From the NCBI GenBank assembly GCA_046316025.1, contig JBKCXU010000088.1:1-52105 (forward strand): 52,105 nt of DNA, in the 5' to 3' direction. The translations under genes and the position numbers were made by a program. Below, piece by piece: positions 50,235 to 52,105 of the stretch (position 1 is the first letter of the stretch; every line of letters begins with the position of its first letter). Under the pieces are notes generated by a model, which was not told the DNA's origin, did not search any database, and worked only from the letters and a program-made list of their open reading frames with translations. This DNA is from JAJTHJ01 sp046316025. GTDB taxonomy: Bacteria; Pseudomonadota; Gammaproteobacteria; Burkholderiales; Burkholderiaceae_F.

Positions 50235-51745
50235 ACAAGACGCTGATCGCTGTCCTGATCGCGGCGGCCCTGGCCGCCGCAGGCGGCTACTGGGTCGGCA
50301 GCCGCGGTGCGCACGAGGCGATGCCCGCCGCCGACAACATGGCCGACGCCGGCAAAGGCGCCGAGCAAGGCGGCCGCAAGATCCTCTACTACCGCAACCC
50401 GATGGGCCTGCCCGACACCTCGCCCACGCCCAAGAAAGACTCGATGGGGATGGACTACATCGCGGTCTACGAGGGCGAAGACCAGGACGACGGTGGCACG
50501 GTCAAGCTGTCGCAGGCGAAGATCCAGAGGCTCGGCGTGCGGGTGGCGCCCGCCGAGCGGCGCACGCTCGACGCGGTGGTGCGCGCCGCCGGGCGGATCG
50601 AGGTCGACGAGCGGCGCCTGACCAACATCACGCCGAAGTTCGAGGGCTACATCGAGAAGCTCTACGTCAACGTGGTCGGCCAGCCGGTGGCGCGCGGCGA
50701 CAAGCTCTTCGACGCCTACAGCCCCGACCTGCTCGCCGCGCAGCGCGAATACGCTGTGGCCGCGCAGGCGCTGGCGCAGTTGAAGGACGCCGACGCGCAG
50801 GCGCAGGCGGGCATGAAGCGGCTGGCCGACTCCGCGCTCGCCCGGCTGCGCAACTGGGACGTGAACGACGAACAGGTGGCCGCGCTCGCCGCCGGCGCCG
50901 AGCCGCGCCGCGAGCTCGCCTTCCGCGCGCCGGCCGGCGGCATCGTGATGGAGCGCAATGCGGTGCAGGGCATGCGCTTCATGCCGGGCGAGATGCTGTA
51001 TCAGATCGCCGACCTGTCCAGCGTGTGGCTGATCGCCGATGTGTTCGAGCAGGACATCGGCCGGCTGCGCGTCGGCCAGCCGGCGCGGGTGCAGTTGCAG
51101 GCCTACCCGGGCGAGGTGTTCGAAGGTCGCGTCGGCTACATCTACCCGACGCTGCGTGCCGACACGCGCTCGGCGCAGGTGCGCATCGAGCTGCCCAACC
51201 GCGGCGGGCGGCTGAAGCCGGCGATGTACGCGCAGGTGGAGATTCCGACCGGCGGCGGCACCGTGCTGGCGATCCCGGTCGAGGCGGTGATCGACAACGG
51301 CACCCGCCGCGTGGTGCTGGTGGACAAGGGCGAAGGCCGCTTCGAGCCGCGCGAGGTCAAGCTGGGCGCGCGCGGGCAGGATTACGTGGCGGTGCTGGAG
51401 GGGCTCAAGGAGGGCGAGCCGGTTGTGGTGTCCGCGCAGTTCTTGATCGATTCCGAAAGCAATCTCAAGTCCGCGCTGGCCGGGCTGACCGGCGGCAGCA
51501 ACGCCGGCGCCGGCGCCGCGCATCGCGCCACCGGCAAGCTCGACGACGTGGACGCCAAGGCCGGCACCTGGATCGTCACCCACGAGCCGGTACCGAGCCT
51601 GAAGTGGCCGAAGATGACGATGGAGTTCAAGCCTGCCAACGAGGCGGTGGGCAAGGACTTGAAGCCGGGCACGGCGATCGACTTCGAGTTCGTCGAGAGG
51701 AAGCCGGGAGAGTGGGTGATTACGAAGGTGGAGGCGCGGAAATGA
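50231..51745 (+). CDS. cusB: Metal efflux adaptor CusB with fused metal-binding ends
   Basis: The 504-residue adaptor starts with a membrane helix (TLIAVLIAAALAAAGGYWVGS), then a heavy-metal-binding segment YYRNPMGLPDTSP...KKDSMGMDYIAVY (about 49-78) rich in Met. The MFP body follows (about 90-420; NITPKFEGYIEKLYVNVVGQPVARGDKLF, FRAPAGGIVMERNAVQGM, VWLIADVFEQDIGRLRVGQPARV). A C-terminal CusF-like domain completes it (about 430-504, with GKLDDVDAKAGTWIVTHEPVPSLKWPKMTMEFKP). The CusF part has the Trp and Met ligands of the Cu(I)/Ag(I) carrier. A separate cusF gene is absent, so carrier and adaptor are fused. The start overlaps cusC by four bases. Confidence 0.94.
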   Translation: MNKTLIAVLIAAALAAAGGYWVGSRGAHEAMPAADNMADAGKGAEQGGRKILYYRNPMGLPDTSPTPKKDSMGMDYIAVYEGEDQDDGGTVKLSQAKIQRLGVRVAPAERRTLDAVVRAAGRIEVDERRLTNITPKFEGYIEKLYVNVVGQPVARGDKLFDAYSPDLLAAQREYAVAAQALAQLKDADAQAQAGMKRLADSALARLRNWDVNDEQVAALAAGAEPRRELAFRAPAGGIVMERNAVQGMRFMPGEMLYQIADLSSVWLIADVFEQDIGRLRVGQPARVQLQAYPGEVFEGRVGYIYPTLRADTRSAQVRIELPNRGGRLKPAMYAQVEIPTGGGTVLAIPVEAVIDNGTRRVVLVDKGEGRFEPREVKLGARGQDYVAVLEGLKEGEPVVVSAQFLIDSESNLKSALAGLTGGSNAGAGAAHRATGKLDDVDAKAGTWIVTHEPVPSLKWPKMTMEFKPANEAVGKDLKPGTAIDFEFVERKPGEWVITKVEARK

Positions 51746-51766
51746 AGCGCCGGCCTCGACACGAAC

Positions 51767-51952
51767 CCTCCCCTTCAAGGGGGCGACGCAGGGAATTCGC
51801 GGCGCGCAGCGACGCGCCTGCAGAGCCGCGAGCGCCTGCCAGCGCGAGCGTGGGCGGGCAGGGTGGGGATGGGTTGTTGGGAGCACTGTCCACCAAGCGG
51901 GATTGCCCCTTACCACCCATCCCCCACCCGGCCACCCCCATGAAGGGGGAGG
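51767..51952. repeat. MITE-like palindromic element between cusB and cusA
   Basis: Near-perfect terminal inverted repeats (CCTCCCCTTCA at 51767-51777, and 51941-51952 with one extra base) bound about 186 bases. Inside is a second inverted pair, GGGTGGGGATGGGT at 51861-51874 against 51915-51929. No coding potential was found. The element fills nearly all of the 232-base gap between cusB and cusA, genes that are normally adjacent. Confidence 0.7.
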
Positions 51953-51977
51953 AGAAAACCACCACGGGAGGACAGCC

Positions 51978-52105
51978 ATGATCCCCCGCCTGATCGCCTG
52001 GTCCGCACGCAACCCGTTTTTGATCGGCATCGCCACGCTGGCGCTCGTCTTCGGCGGCATCCTCGCGGTGCTGCGCACGCCACTCGATGCGCTGCCCGAC
52101 CTGTC
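51978..52105 (+). CDS. cusA: RND heavy-metal efflux permease CusA/CzcA (start only)
   Basis: Only the first 42 codons lie in the window. They read MIPRLIAWSARNPFLIGIA..., then a membrane helix and LRTPLDALPDLS, the standard N-terminus of the heavy-metal RND family (helix 1 followed by the D-A-x-P-D-L-S motif). GGGAGGA about nine bases upstream of the ATG is a good ribosome site. The protein would be the proton-driven inner-membrane pump of the CusCBA complex. It is truncated by the window edge, not by mutation. Confidence 0.9.
   Translation, partial: MIPRLIAWSARNPFLIGIATLALVFGGILAVLRTPLDALPDL

Overview
The window is GC-rich (roughly 70% by eye), densely coded on both strands, with many 1-4 base overlaps between co-directional genes. 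The gene content fits a betaproteobacterium, probably Burkholderiales or a relative. It carries the mltD-gloB-methyltransferase-rnhA-dnaQ neighbourhood, a lipocalin-like/FtsX-permease ABC locus, a SenB-type glycosyltransferase and a Cus-type metal efflux operon. I cannot name a genus. No transposase, integrase, phage gene or CRISPR array was found. The accessory signal is in gene order, small structured repeats, and the pilus and toxin-antitoxin loci.

Layout. 1-3.8 kb: fumC with its own terminator, a BMP-family lipoprotein, and a metallo-beta-lactamase-fold exported protein that has lost most metal ligands. 3.9-7.2 kb: an AraC regulator overlapping a large FtsX-type permease. 7.5-10.4 kb: a bile-acid/sodium-symporter-family transporter and an acyl-CoA ligase separated by a cloverleaf-like repeat. 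10.7-13.0 kb: rmuC, an orphan antitoxin and a GNAT acetyltransferase. 13.0-17.2 kb: an exported isoaspartyl methyltransferase homologue, mnmC, and a coxG-like/mocA-like pair. 17.2-19.0 kb: ccdA-ccdB-thyA-folA in one overlapping run. 19.1-21.2 kb: a MAPEG protein and an MsbA-like exporter. 21.3-26.7 kb: a non-canonical chaperone-usher pilus operon with three pilin-like subunits. 27.0-33.5 kb: an ABC transporter (ATPase, FtsX permease, lipocalin-like protein) split by an inverted S9 peptidase gene. 33.5-36.5 kb: threonine ammonia-lyase, an MGMT-like protein and the SenB-like glycosyltransferase. 36.4-46.2 kb: fabI, mltD, gloB, a methyltransferase, rnhA, an RND pump pair, dnaQ. 46.3 kb: tRNA-Val(CAC). 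46.4-47.9 kb: a CYTH-CHAD protein. 48.0 kb to the right edge: a Cus-type copper/silver efflux operon that runs off the window.

How the genes work together. The pilus operon is the best candidate for an under-described system. Its three subunits share a common fold signature, but the one next to the chaperone gene lacks the N-terminal donor-strand extension the other two have, which predicts a tip subunit. The RND pump lies inside an otherwise conserved DNA-metabolism neighbourhood and ends two bases before dnaQ, so pump and proofreading-subunit expression may be coupled. The cus operon combines a Cys/His-rich periplasmic protein, a DUF411 protein, CusC, a CusB carrying extra metal-binding ends, and CusA, with a MITE-like repeat between cusB and cusA.

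Limits. Product names come from motif recognition in the translated sequence, not database searches. Start codons were chosen from signal peptides, overlaps, Shine-Dalgarno matches and known family N-termini. Promoter calls are weak except the one upstream of the BMP-family gene.
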